NCBI RefSeq assembly: GCF_910596095.1
Contig: NC_056536.1
Span: forward strand, 15,332,791 to 15,396,790
Length of the DNA: 64,000 bases
Direction of reading: 5' to 3'
Source of the DNA: Thunnus maccoyii
Lineage: Eukaryota > Chordata > Actinopteri > Scombriformes > Scombridae
Shown here: one piece after another, positions 1-12,299 of the stretch
Position numbering within the stretch: position 1 is the stretch's first letter
Layout: every line of letters begins with the position of its first letter
Notes under the pieces: generated by a model
What the model saw: the letters and a program-made list of their open reading frames with translations, nothing else
What the model was told of the DNA's origin: nothing
The model's database searches: none
Made by a program: the position numbers and the translations under genes

Positions 1-3000
1 CAGAGCCTGGCCCCAGTGCCCCCTCTGCCAGAGAAGGGAGGCAAAGTCCGTCATGGGATCATCCCAGAGGAGCTTTTCCAGCTCCTGTACCCCAAAACTG
101 GAGTCACAGGTCAGTAGGCTTTAACCAGAAGCAAGACTTAATCTAAGTTATTTCATTTCTGTTACAAAAAACAGTCTCCTAAGTAAAGTGCTGAATGTTT
201 GAAAAAAAAACTCTGTTATCCATCACTGACGTAAAATAACAATTTCACCATTACAACATCACCAAAAACAGCTCTTATTCATCCTGGTTAGCGCAAACAC
301 AAATTTATAAACAGAGAAAACTTCATATGTTCTTAGTTTAATATCCAGTATGAAGCCACTAAATGTGGCAACTCAGAATTCTTCTTCTTGACTTATGGTT
401 ATGGTACAATGAAAAAAAATAAAAAAGGCTTGTTGTTCATTAGACATCAGTCTCTCAACCAAAAGTCGACATGTTCTGTCAAGAGCTTTGTGTGCGACAG
501 TAACACTTTGTGTTTGCAGGCCTGCTGTGCATATTAATGTCTGTAGTAAGTTTAGACATAGAAATAAAGTTACAACTGTATCTTCAGTTACAACTGTGTC
601 TCTGTCATGAATATAAATCCATTATGCTCTTGTTAGAAGCCCAGAGACAGAGCTGAGTGATTTAGGACCAGATCCCACCAGAGTTACTGTTGGTGTGTTT
701 TTTATATGCGTTGTATCTCGCTGTATTTATAAATTGTCATCATTTCCACCAGGACCCTACATGCTGGGCACTGGCCTCCTTGTCTACATGCTTTCCAAGG
801 AAATCTATGTTGTCAACCATGAGACCTTAGCTGCCGCCTCCATTGGCGCTGTCATCATCTATGGTGTCAAGAAATTCGGTCCAAGTGTTGCAGCTTTTGC
901 TGACAAACTGAACGAGGTAGGCTGGTGCTCTGATATGGATTTGATTTTTATCTTTTTATTCTGGCTAATAACAAGATTCTTGAAAAAGATTGCACAGATT
1001 GGAGAAAGGTTATTGTTCAGAGTCATAGATGGATGATTTTGTGATCCAGCTGCAAGCTTTCGGTCAAAATTACTGGTCGTCTTTGTGCAAAACCTTTGCA
1101 AGCGCCCTATAATCACTGTGTGCGTGTGTGTGTGTGTGTTTACAGGACAAAGTGGCCAAGGCTCAGGAGGTGAAAGACCTGGCCATGTCCAGCCTGACTC
1201 AGGCCATCGAGGACGAGAAGAAGGAGCAATGGAGAGCAGAGGGAAGATCAATGCTCTTCGATGCTAAGAGAGTGAGCTGCTATGATATTTTTATTTTCTC
1301 ATATCTTAACTGTTCATAATGTATTGCTTCATATTTACACAATAAGGCACACTTGAAGCTGATAGTTCCCCTGTAGTCTTCCACGTTCACCTCCAGGATT
1401 TGAAGAGGCTTAAAGTAATAAATTATATTTATCGACCTCTGCTGGCCACCAGCAGAAATTGCAACAACATCATGGAGTGACCAAAGAAACCTGCTACGTC
1501 AGGGGGAAGCTGTGATACTGGGAGGAAATCTTATCTACATTTAACCACACAGTCAAAATTACTACATGTTCAAGGTTCCAGTTTTATCATTAAAAAGCAG
1601 AGTTACAGTTGCTTCTCTATTAAGCTGTCGTCAGTTTGTTCGGAAAATATATATGTCTGAATTAATCCTGGACCTTATTCTGTTTAAAGGTCTTTAATAA
1701 GTGGCTTTGTTTGGAGCTGTATGTCTCCCTGGTCACTCAAAGACAAAGTTGAGAGTGTATATAAAATATTGAAAGCACAGGGTTAGGGGTTAATTCGCTG
1801 ACCTTGAACTGCAACATCCCTGGTTTGCATACATCTCGGGACATTAGTTGCATGTCATTCATTACCTCTCCTGTTGTTGTTGTTGTCCAATAAAGGCATT
1901 AAACATCCCAGCATGACTTCAGTTAACTTGTTTATGTTGATTATGAAATAAACTGCTCTCATCCTCACTCAGAACAACGTGGCCATGCTGTTGGAGACCA
2001 ACTACAGAGAGAGGCTACACATGGTGACCAATGAGGTGAAGAGGCGCTTGGACTACCAGGTCGCCCTGCAGGAGCTCCACCACCGGATGGCTCAGGAGCA
2101 CATGATCAACTGGGTGGAGAAGAGCGTCGTTGGCAGCATCACTCCTCAGCAGGTCAGTTGTTTTTTTTCTGTCAGACTGTTGGAGCCTCCAGCTAAGTGA
2201 TGTTTATCAATTTGGGCACCTGTTGACAAATTTGGTGATTTTGTAATTGAAAAGATGTAACACAGCCTCTCTAGGATATGGGACACAAAACACAATATTT
2301 TCAGCAAACATTAATGCATAGATACTTTTTATGTCACGAATTGAACAAAATAAAAACATCATTGTGGCATGTACATGTACTTGGTAACACTCCTCTGGCT
2401 GATATTTCAGCTTGCAAATTTTTTTTTGTAGCCAGCTAAGTGTCTTTCAGTTCTTGTATTTGGGATTTTCTCCAATTCTTCCTTGCAAAAGTCTTCTAGT
2501 TCTGCAATATTCTTGGGCCGTCTTGTATGCACAGCTCTTTTAAGATCCACCCACAGATTTTCAATTATGTTTAAGTCAAAAACCTTCAGCTTGTGTCTCT
2601 TGAGGTAGATTTAGTTAAAGGCTGTGATTGGACGTTTCACTGTTACAGCTTGGTATCAAACCTCAATAGTTGTTTGGTAAATGTAATGAGTACTGAAAGT
2701 TTGTTCAAATGTCTGGTTAGATGTGATGTTTGATTATTCTGTAGTCAGATAGTTCCCAATTTAAATCAAAACTTTGTTTAGGAAAAGTCGTACGGCTGCT
2801 TCTTTTGCTAAGGGGGAAAAATATTTTTGTAGAGAAATATTGTATAACATTAGTACCAAACTCTGAACCTTATTTGTTCAGTTTTTTTTCTTCCAGGAAA
2901 GGAAGTATAATTACAAAAAAAACATTTTATCTTTATTGTGGAAATGTTGAAATGACGATTAGGTTTTTTTCTGAGCCACTACTGTTCGTATTGTCTTGTA

Positions 3001-3116
3001 AGTAAGTCGTCGATGTTTGTGTGTTTGTTGTTTTTCAGGAGAAGGAGAGCATCGCCAAGTGCATCACAGACCTGAAGGCTCTGGCCAAGACCACTCAGGC
3101 CAAAGCTACAGCATAA
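1..3116 (+). CDS. atp5pb: ATP synthase F0 peripheral-stalk subunit b, mitochondrial (3' five exons; 5' end outside window)
   Basis: Coding exons 1-109 (runs in from the left), 753-916, 1146-1271, 1973-2152 and 3039-3116. All junctions are GT-AG and the phases join into 218 residues ending in TAA at 3114-3116. The product anchors the F1 stator to F0 in the mitochondrial inner membrane. It shows the family's PVPPLPEKGGKVR start of the mature chain, the LYPKTGVTGPY motif, two hydrophobic segments (around GLLVYMLSKEIYVV and LAAASIGAVIIYG), then a long charged helix with ETNYRERL and EHMINWVEK. Essentially the whole mature subunit is present; the presequence exons lie to the left. I know the family signatures from memory, and the match is unambiguous. 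Intron 4 (2153-3038) carries a Tc1-like transposase remnant. Confidence 0.96.
1775..1905 (+). repeat. Degenerate tRNA-derived SINE-like repeat
   Basis: Inside atp5pb intron 3. The stretch has a B-box-like part (TTTGCATACATCTCGGGA), then CATGTCATTCATTACCTCTC and a CCAATAAAGGCATTAAA tail. This layout is common in percomorph SINE copies as I remember them. The A-box half is poorly preserved, so family assignment is uncertain. Confidence 0.45.
2380..2600 (-). mobile_element. Tc1/mariner-like transposase remnant (C-terminal part)
   Basis: Read on the minus strand inside atp5pb intron 4, this stretch translates to a recognisable Tc1 transposase C-terminus: a DLNIIENLWVDLKRAVH block (family consensus SPDLNPIENLWxDLKR), then ELEDFCKEELEKIPNTR and AGYKKNL. 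No intact upstream transposase or terminal repeats are visible, so this is a dead fragment. It opposes the host gene and is not expected to be coding. Confidence 0.75.
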
Positions 3117-4447
3117 ACCGTCAAGTCTTCAGAGAAGGCTCTAGTCCCCAACTCATTCTCCCAAGACGAGACGCCCACTTTTCTTTACAGAATAAACTGT
3201 TTCCTCTTTAAAGATCGTCTCTGTCAATATTATGGGTGTGTACAGTATTTACACGTCAGCTGATGGTAAAATAAATGGTTCTCTTATTCAACTTCAACTG
3301 GCTGGTTTGTGTTTTTACACTTGAAGCAACGTTTTCTTCATTTCTTTGAACAGCTTGTTTAACCTTTGCCTTTATTTTTCTCAGTGACGTTAGGTTTGAA
3401 TGTATGTGGAACGTACTTAACGTCACCATTTTTATGACCACGATAGATTACGCTTGCCAAAGTTGCTGAAGAGCCTCTTCTGGAGCACTTGAGACCTTTG
3501 ATCACTCTAAAGGAGATACTGTGAAGCATTCCTGAACCTTTGGACTCATAATGAGCCAGAGATTTGCTGTTCTCCACCATACCTCAAACACTTATCCTCT
3601 AAATGACAAGTCAGACCCACCCTCCTCCTTCGTCACTCCCATCAGATTGTTGCACTTTGATCCTGGTGCTTTCGAGCAGGAAGTCAAGGGAATTTTCTCT
3701 GTAAGCTGTGTGAGGAACAGGTGCTTTCTGCTATGACTGGCCTCAGTAGAAAATCTGTTTGAAGGAAAGGAACAATGACACTGAAGCAGAGCTGACAGGT
3801 AATGAATAAAGAAACGACTGAGGTTATAATTTAAGGAGGTAAAATAACATCCTGAGTGGTGGAGGCGTTATATCCTGCTTAGATATGGAAATGTGTTTGC
3901 TTTTCCAGAAAGGATTGTTGACAGGAAAAGCTCCTCTTATATTCTTCGCTCAATCCAGGAGGTACGTGACAGATTGAAGTTAAGCCTTTAATGTAAAATA
4001 CATAGAAGTAAAGTTTGTATTCTTTCACATCTTGTTGAATAAGGGCAGGTGTTTGATCAGCTTCAAAACTCCTTTTATACTGACCTAAGTCCAGTCTAGA
4101 GGTAAAGCCTCCAAGACGGATTAATAATTAAGTGTTTGTTAATTTAAACCTTGAATTATAATATATTATGTAAGCCATTAACTGAGCATTTCACTTTAAG
4201 TGCTTTGTAATGTTCCTCTTGGCATTTGAAGCTGTCTAAATCCTGAATTGGCTAAACTGGGTGAACAAATACTTTGTACATTATGTCAAGAGAGTATCTA
4301 AACAATCATCTGTCCTGGTATAATATGAAGAATAAGTAATGAGGTGTTACTTTGCTGAATCATATTCTTACAGGTTGGCGCGAAGTGGCTTCTGAGTGAT
4401 TCTTGCCAATCCAGAGATTTCATTCTCAGACATTTTGTATTTGGAAA
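3117..4447. other. Intergenic: atp5pb 3' UTR and eps8l3 5' leader
   Basis: Holds the atp5pb 3' UTR (poly(A) signal at 3191) and the presumed eps8l3 promoter and leader. Candidate non-coding leader exons end at donors CAG/GTAATG near 3798 and GGAG/GTACGT near 3961. A candidate acceptor (TTCTTACAG near 4373) would open the exon that carries the start codon. Without transcripts these borders are guesses. No other coding exon was seen. Confidence 0.4.
3191..3196 (+). other. Polyadenylation signal, atp5pb
   Basis: AATAAA lies 75 nt after the atp5pb stop codon, in a short 3' UTR. A second AATAAA-like hexamer around 3269-3275 is an alternative. Confidence 0.55.
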
Positions 4448-7400
4448 ATGTTTGGAAACAGCGCTCCCTTCTCTTATTCCCCAGGGTCAGTCATTTTATT
4501 TTCATGTTTAGTCACTCATATCAATATGGTTAAACCTTTCAGCACAAATATAAGATTTTTACAACACTCCACACACGTTGTCAAGATAAAGCTCTATTGT
4601 GTTGTGGTAACCGCGCATCTCATTTGAGCTTGACTGTAAATCATTTATCTTAAAACCACTGTTCTGCTGCTGATTATTATATTAACATGTAGTGTCCCAG
4701 GCTGGCGACAGCCCATCAATGAGACCCATTTCTCCAGTTTGAGAAGTACTCTTTTATTATACTGCAGGGGTTTCTCACAAGAAGACCTCCCTCAGCAGAG
4801 GCGGGGTTTCCAACAGGATGACCTCAAGGGTGCTCCACTGCAGAGAAACAACATGTCCAGGCCCAGTGGCAGATCCATATACAGTATGTTCAGACATTAA
4901 AAAAACACCTCCTGTCTGATTATATTTTCATTTTAGTGATAACAACATGTGTTTCTCTCTTTTAATGACATGTTCTTTACATCAGTGCAGAGAAAGGAGT
5001 ACTCTGAGTCGCTGAACAGAAATTCTGACAACTTTCAAGTCAGAGTGGAGGTAAATGAGTATGAAATCTACATTATGGAGACACACAGTACAACCTATAG
5101 CTCTCTTCATTCATGACTCTCCACATTGACCCCACAGCATCTGTTCACCTGTGAGCTGGACGGCCAGGAGATGAGGACGGTGGACGACTGTGTGGCCAAG
5201 CTGAAGAGGCTGGATGCCAAAGGTCGTTTGTGGCCCCAGCAGATGATCATGGAGGTTCAGGGAGGATATTTGATGCTCAGTGACATTGAGACCAAAGTTA
5301 GTAGTCGTTTCTAGCTAAAACACGTGAAGACAACTTTTAAATTTGGTGCTAGATACTATACCCAAACATGACGACCATATTTGATTGTTCCAGGGACTGT
5401 GAGTGAAGCATCATGTGAAAATGCACAACCACAACTGTTTTAACTATGATCTTTTCTAGAAAAGAGTTCTGCTTAGTTGTGTGTATTCACAAAAATATGA
5501 GATACTCCAAACATAATGTTCAGTGTATAGATGAAGGGAAAAATCATGAGGGTCCTTACAGAGTTCAATAAGCTTTACAGTATACAAAAAGAGATTAAAT
5601 TCAAAGCAGTAAGTCTTTTAACTCCTTTATTTTTCATTATATTATCTGCATTCATTTTCATTCAGTACTGAATAAATCTGCAGCACATTTATTCTCAGTT
5701 TCATCACCATTTTTTTCAGGCTCCTCGCTCCACTTTTCTATAGACAGTACCAGTCAAAGCACTTTCCTGACTAGTACTGTACGTTGAAGCTTTGCGTATT
5801 CATGTTTAACTGTGTGTATTCTCACATTTACTTTCATAAACCCGTTTTTTGTCCCATTCAATGTGATTTTAAAGGCAGAGCTGGAGTTGCTGCCTTTGAG
5901 TAGCATCCAAAAAACCAAAGCTGTGTTGGACAGCTGCGCCTACAACTCTCTGCTGACAATAATTGTGCAGGAACGCAGCAAACGCATCCATCAGGTCTTC
6001 ATGTTCCAGTGTGAGGAGACCGGGGTGAGTCGCATTTCACCAGAAACCTCAGTGATCTCTTAACTTGGACCTGCTACGACTTTCTGAAAGCCTCCAGAGA
6101 AAGAGGGGATGTGTTTGTTATATTGAGGTGTAAACTCGAGGGCAGCCTCAGTATTTCATAACAGTGATGTAGCTTTTTGCTGTGGTCATGTGGGAGTTAG
6201 ATTCAAAGCATGTCTGTTTTTACCAGGCGGAGCTCATCAAGAGCGATCTGGATAAGATCATCAAAAAAGGAGGTGATCATGTGGAACCACGCAGGGAGCA
6301 GCCAGACATCAGGTACATACAGCTCAAAACTTACAAATAAAGTCCAAACAGTCATTAGGATGAGCTGAGAAATCAACCAGTAAAATGATTTAACTGCTAT
6401 CCGTTTGTTTCTGTTGATGTTTACAGGAGTAATCTTGAGAATATCATAGGGCAACATACTTCAGGTTCAAGTTTCCGACAGGCTGGACCTCATCCTATGC
6501 AGCAAGAAAGGAACCTGCCACCACCGGACCACCTGGCCCCACAGTGGGGCAACAACAGAGAACCAGGTAAAGCTTGGACTGATCCATTGGAAACATATGA
6601 AAAACATCTCTCATCCTAGAAGTGACTGCTACAACAGTTTATGGATGTTTTCTCCACAAATAAGCCGAGTTCAGCAATAAACTCGGTGTTTTATATTGTG
6701 TCAACAACAAGTGCAGTCAAATCAGTATTTACATACAAAGTCTTTTCTTGGTTTCCATTTAGAAAATATGCCTCCTCCACGGGTCTTCACCCCACAAGAA
6801 GAACTACTGAACTATCCTGATCTTCATGAACTACAGAGTAGCCCAGAGCTCGCTCTGCCACCTGAGCAGACAGACACTGCGAGGAACACGGTCTGTGCTG
6901 CAATTAAACTGTCTATATTTGTAATAATTTAATTATCATGAACATTATGTTATTAATTTGTTTATTTGTTCTGAAAGCTCCCATGTGCCACTGAATATGT
7001 TTTATTATGTGTATATATAATATGTTTTGTCCCATGCTTTTCACAGGACATTTTAAACCACATTTTAAATGATATGGAGATCTTCATGGACAAAGTGTCG
7101 GCTGCATCAAACGCACCTTCACAGCAAGAGGACAAGAGCAAAAACAAAAAGCTGTTTCAGAGGAAAAAATCTAAACGAAATGGTAATATCTTGTTCCAGT
7201 TTATCTTCTGTGGGCACATGTAATAGCAGTAATTATCTGCATTATCTGAATAGCCTCCTACAGGACTACAGACATACTGATAACGTAGATTTTCGTGTCT
7301 AATTAATATTTGACATTATCTTATCTTTAACAGCTGTTAGTCTGCCACCTTTGGAGGAATATTACGCCTATCTTCAGAAAATCAAATATGGATTCAATCT

Positions 7401-10400
7401 GCTGGTAAACACTTAAATGTCCCTACATATTTCATATTGACCAGAGTGGTTTGTGCAGTGACTTAAAAACAGTGTTTTTTATATTACAGGGTCAGCTGGA
7501 TGGGGAACTGACCAATCCCAGTGCTCCTGACTTTGTCCACATCTTCTTTAGTAGTTTAGGCTCGGTGAGCTCTTCTGAACTTATTTTTATTTTTGACTGG
7601 CTGAATCTAGATTACAGTTTTTGGCTGCTACACTAAGTGAATTCATATTTTTCAGTTGTGACAGTGAATAATTCCTCCATTTTTTCCCCACAGATCTTGC
7701 CTCAGTATCCTGCAGACCTGCCTCCCACTGTGCTCTCTCCCCTGCTGACAGAGATGGCCATGCGGTTGCTGGCTCAGGTCGTTGACCCGAATGAGGACCA
7801 AATGTGGAGGTCTCTGGGAGACTGCTGGAACGTCCCCAGGTAGGGCGGCTTTTACAATCCTCACACCTTAATCCTTTTATAAAGCTTTTAACCTTCTGGT
7901 ATACAGCCCTCCTATTGTAAGTGCACCTGTCACTGTCCTGACACACCCTCACATGGGGAGTAGTGTGTCTGTTTGTTGATATGTAAAGAAAGGTCCGAGT
8001 TAATGCATGACATATGGAAAAAAAACATGGAAAACATGTAGAAAAAAATGTAGAATTTTTTTTACTGTTAAATCTGAAATTACCGCTAATTTCAGTTTTA
8101 AAATGGTAATTTGTACTTGAGAACTCAAAGTTTGACATTGGAAAACAAGGAAATGCTGTGAATGATATATTCATTTCAAATACTAATAAATAAATCAATA
8201 TATAAATTTTATTAACTAATGGTTAATGAATTTGCTAATGCTTTATAGAACAGTTATAAACCATTAATAAATCAATTTACAAATATAGCGTTTGGGTTGC
8301 CAAGTTGATGTTTATCCTCCTCCAGCAGACACTTGTGAAGTTCTTCAGTGGATCAACAGCTAATTTGTGGGAAGAAGCTGCTGAGAATCTGGACTAGAAT
8401 CCATTTATTTACATTTACAACTAAAGACTTTTAAAAAAACTCTTTATTAATAACATACTAACAGAAGAGAAACCCATTGATCAATGTACCCCCAACATTT
8501 ATAGCTACATTAGAGAAAGGATAAACATCAGTCAAAGAATTTTTTTCACAAACCTGGCAACCCAAAAATTATTTAAAAAAAGTTCTTGCTGATCAATACA
8601 GAATTAGTAAACTATTTATTAATAATAATTAATAAGCCCTTTAAGAAGTAAGTTTTGGAGAATGCACTTATTCACTTTCTGTCAGTTTAAATATGAAGCT
8701 ACAGCCAGCAGCTGGTTAGCTTAGCTTAGCAAAAAGACTGAAAACAGGGGGAAACAGCTAGCCTGGCTCTGTCCAAAGGTTAAAAAAGCAATCTGATGAC
8801 TATCAGGAGGTCATTGCCAGGCAACCAGTGGACTGATTAAGTCATTCTGCCTGATCAGGAAATACTCCAGCATGAAACCCTCTAACACTGTAACATTTTT
8901 AAACTTTATTTTTTTTATTTTGATTAAACATCTATAAAAAATAATTAGTCAATCAGTGAGTTTTAGAGGTGTTATCTTTGGACAGGTTAGCTGTTGTCTC
9001 CTTGCTTCCAATCTTGTGGTAACATCGTAATGTCTTCTGACTCAGGTTGGTGCTAGATTAGAGCAGCCGGAGGGACAATTTGTGAAACTATTGTGCGATT
9101 TGTACGTTAACCCTAACCTTAACCCTCAACCCTAACTGCACTCACGACAGTTCATCCCTCCAGCTGATCCAATCTAGCATTTACCCATAATATTTATCGT
9201 CCAGACATGAGAGCGGTATCATCTAACTCTCGCCAGAAAAGTGAATAAGCGTATTTCCCAAAATCTTGAACTATTCATTTATTCCAGTTTCCAAACCTCT
9301 TATAAAGGTGCCTTGATAGAAAGTGATATTAAAGGATAAAACAATATTCAGATGTCCAAATAAACTATGAAATAGTGTTTCTTGCTGTAATCATTCCTCC
9401 TGTTCATACTGACCATTAGAAGATTCCTTCATAATGCACTTACAATGTCAGTGATGGAAGCCAAAATCCACAGTCCTCCTTCTGTGCAAAAATGTATTTA
9501 AAAGTTTGTCTGAAGCTGATATCAGCCATCACAATTAGTCAAATGAAGACGATATCTTTCAAAGTTACTGTATTCCTAGTGCCAAATTTTCCTGTTTTTG
9601 TTACAATCCTTCCACTGCAGCTCAACAGGGAAACACAGAGAGGGAATTTGATGCTAAAAAGTCACTGTAAATGTGGAAGATATCCACTTTATTTGACTCA
9701 CTCAGACGTCTGAAGCTTCATATTAACTTTAGATTTAACATTCAACATTTACATACATGTTTGATCAAAATGAGGACTGTGGATTTTGTCCCCATCACTG
9801 AAAACGCATTGGAAGGGGGTCTTCTAATAGTCAGTATGAACAAGAGGAATGATTACTGCGAGGAAAACCTCTTTCAATGTTCATATGGAGAAGTGTGTGT
9901 GTGAACAAAATGTCTGTTCCTTTTCTATTTTGACTTACTTGTCAGTTTTCTGCCCTCCTGTCAATTCACAGATCAAGATGGCCAGATGATGATGTCCCAC
10001 CTTACATTCCCGAGTTCTACGATGGCTGGCAGCCTCCCGCCCCGCCACGCCTGCCCTCCCCGCTCCCTTACCGGAACGGTCCAATGAGCAGGAGCAACAG
10101 CCAGCGCTTCCCGCCTGACCGACCCAACGGACAAATAAACGACAGTCAGAGTTACCCGCCCAGAGGGATGCAAGAGGTATAAAACCACGTGACACAATAA
10201 CTCACCTTTAATTTAGAGATTCAACAAATGGCTGTCATTGCGACAGTAATATGTCTGGTGCTGTATTTATGTTGTAGTAATGAGATTAGAAACCCGTCAC
10301 AACAACACAGCTGTTAAATTAGTTTCCCCATGTGGTAACTGTCAAGAGTTTGTGATTAAGGATCTTTTAATCGCAGTTATAATCACTGCCACCATCTGGC

Positions 10401-12299
10401 AATCGGTACCTTTTAATATGCAAGTTTTCAAAGCAACATGAGACAACTAACATCTCCAGTGAGGCCATTATCACAAGCCAGTGATGTATTTATTTAATTA
10501 TATCATTTTGTCTCCTACAGCCTGTGGGCAACAGTCAGTGGGGGGGTGCACCACCGCTATCCCGGTAAGCATTATTACACTGCAGTGAATGTGGCTTTAT
10601 GATATTTGTGGCAAACATTTCTTTAATCTGTGCTCGTTGTGTATTTATTCTGGTCATGTGCGTTGTTGTAACTAAACGTGCGTGTGCTGTTTCAGCTCCA
10701 CTGAGCCACCCCTGCCGATGCGTGTCATTTATGACTTCATGGCCAGGAACAACCGAGAGCTCAGCATCATGAAGGGAGAAGTGGTTGAGGTGAGAAGACA
10801 AAAATACAAGTATCATCTTTATATTTGTCCAAGTGAGGGTTGATTGTTACATTAATCTGTTCAGTGCAACAGTACAAGTGCTTGTACTTATAAATATATA
10901 TGATTTTCAATGGTTCGCTCTCAGATGTTGCACATTGGCATGTCTGGAGCAGTTAATGGTCCAGACTTTAAACCAGTCAAAAGTGAACAGGACCTGAAGT
11001 TTCTGTTGGATTCACTTGGATTTGTTCTCGAGACCTTCCCCCTCACTGATAATCTCTGATGTTTCATGATGGTTACCAGACTTTAGTCCTAAAGTCCACT
11101 TGACTTAACTGTAATGAACCAATTAGAAAAATGTAAAAGAAGCTTTTCTACTCCAAAAGAAAGAAAAACAGACTACAGATGTTACCCCCATCACAACAGC
11201 TGAGTCTTTTCAACCTTTGTAGCCAATGTGTCATTATGTCCACCAGATGTACAATTATAGGCCATAGACCATTACCAATGAAATATACATCACTGAGTGT
11301 TAATATTGGTGCTTTCTCCTTAGAGGTTAATTTATTGCCTATAATTTTAAATTTCCAGTAGATAAAGAGTTCAAATTCTGTGACAGGCAGAAAAATACAA
11401 CAAAACACTAAATCAGGCAGTAAAAACAAGCTGCTTCTGAAATGCTTCCACCTGATGACAGAGTCCAGCCGACATCTGATCCGGGCTTAAATCTTCACGT
11501 TGCACTTTACACACTCAGTTTAAACCTGTTTGTATATTTACCACAGTCACAATCATAGCTGTCACACACATTGGAAATGTTGTTACTGTCAGTAGTTGAG
11601 ATGTTTGCTTCTTTTCCTGGACTTTTTACAGGTGATTCAGAAATCAAAGCAGTGGTGGCTCGTACGTAACACTCGTGGCGAGGAAGGCAACGTTCCTCAG
11701 AATGTTCTGGAGCCGATGAACAGCGCAGGGCCCATAAACGATCTGGTGAGCTGTGTGACACAAACTGTAGCTCTGCTGAGAGACGTATTTAACAGATTTT
11801 TCAAGTGACATTTTATTCCTTTACCTCCACCTCACAGCGAGACACTCGTGGCCCCGTGACTCTGGACATGGCCTCCACATCCGCAGAGGTCAGAGCCTGG
11901 CTGGAGTACAGAGGTTTCTCCAAAATGTGAGTGATATGATCCACAAGGAGACAAGGGACATAAGAGATGTTTGTACTGTAAATGTGTTTGTCATGTACTG
12001 GATGATGAGGTAAAATATTGTTTTTCTTGAGCAGCACTGTCACCAGCCTCGGAGTGCTGACTGGTCAGCTGCTTCTGGGGATGACGAAGGATGAAATAAG
12101 GACTGTTTGTCCAGAAGAGGGAGGCAAAGTCTTCTTCCAGCTTCAGGCTGTTAAGACGGCCATTGCTGTAAGTATTGTACCATGTGATGTGAGCGCGTGC
12201 GCGCGCACACCCACCTGACTGCAACACATTAGTGATCTTTCACCCTGTTCCCTACAGCTTGCCAATGAGCCGCCAGGCCCGTACACCAGCCGCTACTAA
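4448..12299 (+). CDS. eps8l3: Epidermal growth factor receptor kinase substrate 8-like protein 3
   Basis: Nineteen coding exons: 4448-4485, 4768-4883, 4986-5050, 5138-5296, 5875-6024, 6227-6312, 6427-6566, 6763-6890, 7047-7182, 7334-7404, 7490-7564, 7694-7839, 9972-10176, 10521-10564, 10696-10789, 11632-11745, 11838-11926, 12035-12167 and 12258-12299. Phases join without a stop into 676 aa. Family members are adaptors linking receptor tyrosine kinases to Rac and actin through Abi1/Sos1. Domains: N-terminal PTB about residues 66-200 (RVEHLFTCELDG, then LDSCAYNSLLTI); proline-rich linker; SH3 about 528-580 (MRVIYDFMARNN, then KQWWLVRN); SAM-like effector end about 590-676 (AWLEYRGFSK, then CPEEGGKVF). 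The start at 4448 gives 41 residues before the Met (SRPSGRSIY) where I recall the human protein starting. Exon 8 uses a weak GTCTGT donor. Calling it L3 rather than L1/L2 rests on the SRPSxRxIY start and on synteny. Confidence 0.92.
8651..9270. mobile_element. Non-autonomous element with ~30-bp terminal inverted repeats
   Basis: In eps8l3 intron 12. The left end (AGTTTTGGAGAATGCACTTA, then TTCACTTTCTG) is mirrored at the right end (CAGAAAAGTGAATAAGCG, then CCCAAAATCTTG). The interior carries the GTTAGCTTAGCTTAGC and AGCTAGCCTGGCTCTGTCC words that I remember as a widespread percomorph repeat. It has no ORF of note. Superfamily not determined; a target-site duplication was not resolved. Confidence 0.6.
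9383..9862. repeat. Foldback (palindromic) repeat, ~480 bp
   Basis: In eps8l3 intron 12, directly after the TIR element. Left-arm words (GCTGTAATCATTCCTC, TGTTCATACTGACCATTAGA, AAAATCCACAGTCCTC) recur in reverse complement on the right (GAGGAATGATTACTGC, TCTAATAGTCAGTATGAACA, GAGGACTGTGGATTTTG). The arms span most of the element, so its transcript could fold into a long imperfect hairpin. Confidence 0.7.

Noticed and set aside
7587-8198. 203-codon minus-strand frame opposite an eps8l3 exon
   Set aside because: It is the shadow of the exon at 7694-7839 extended by intron sequence; no recognisable protein features.
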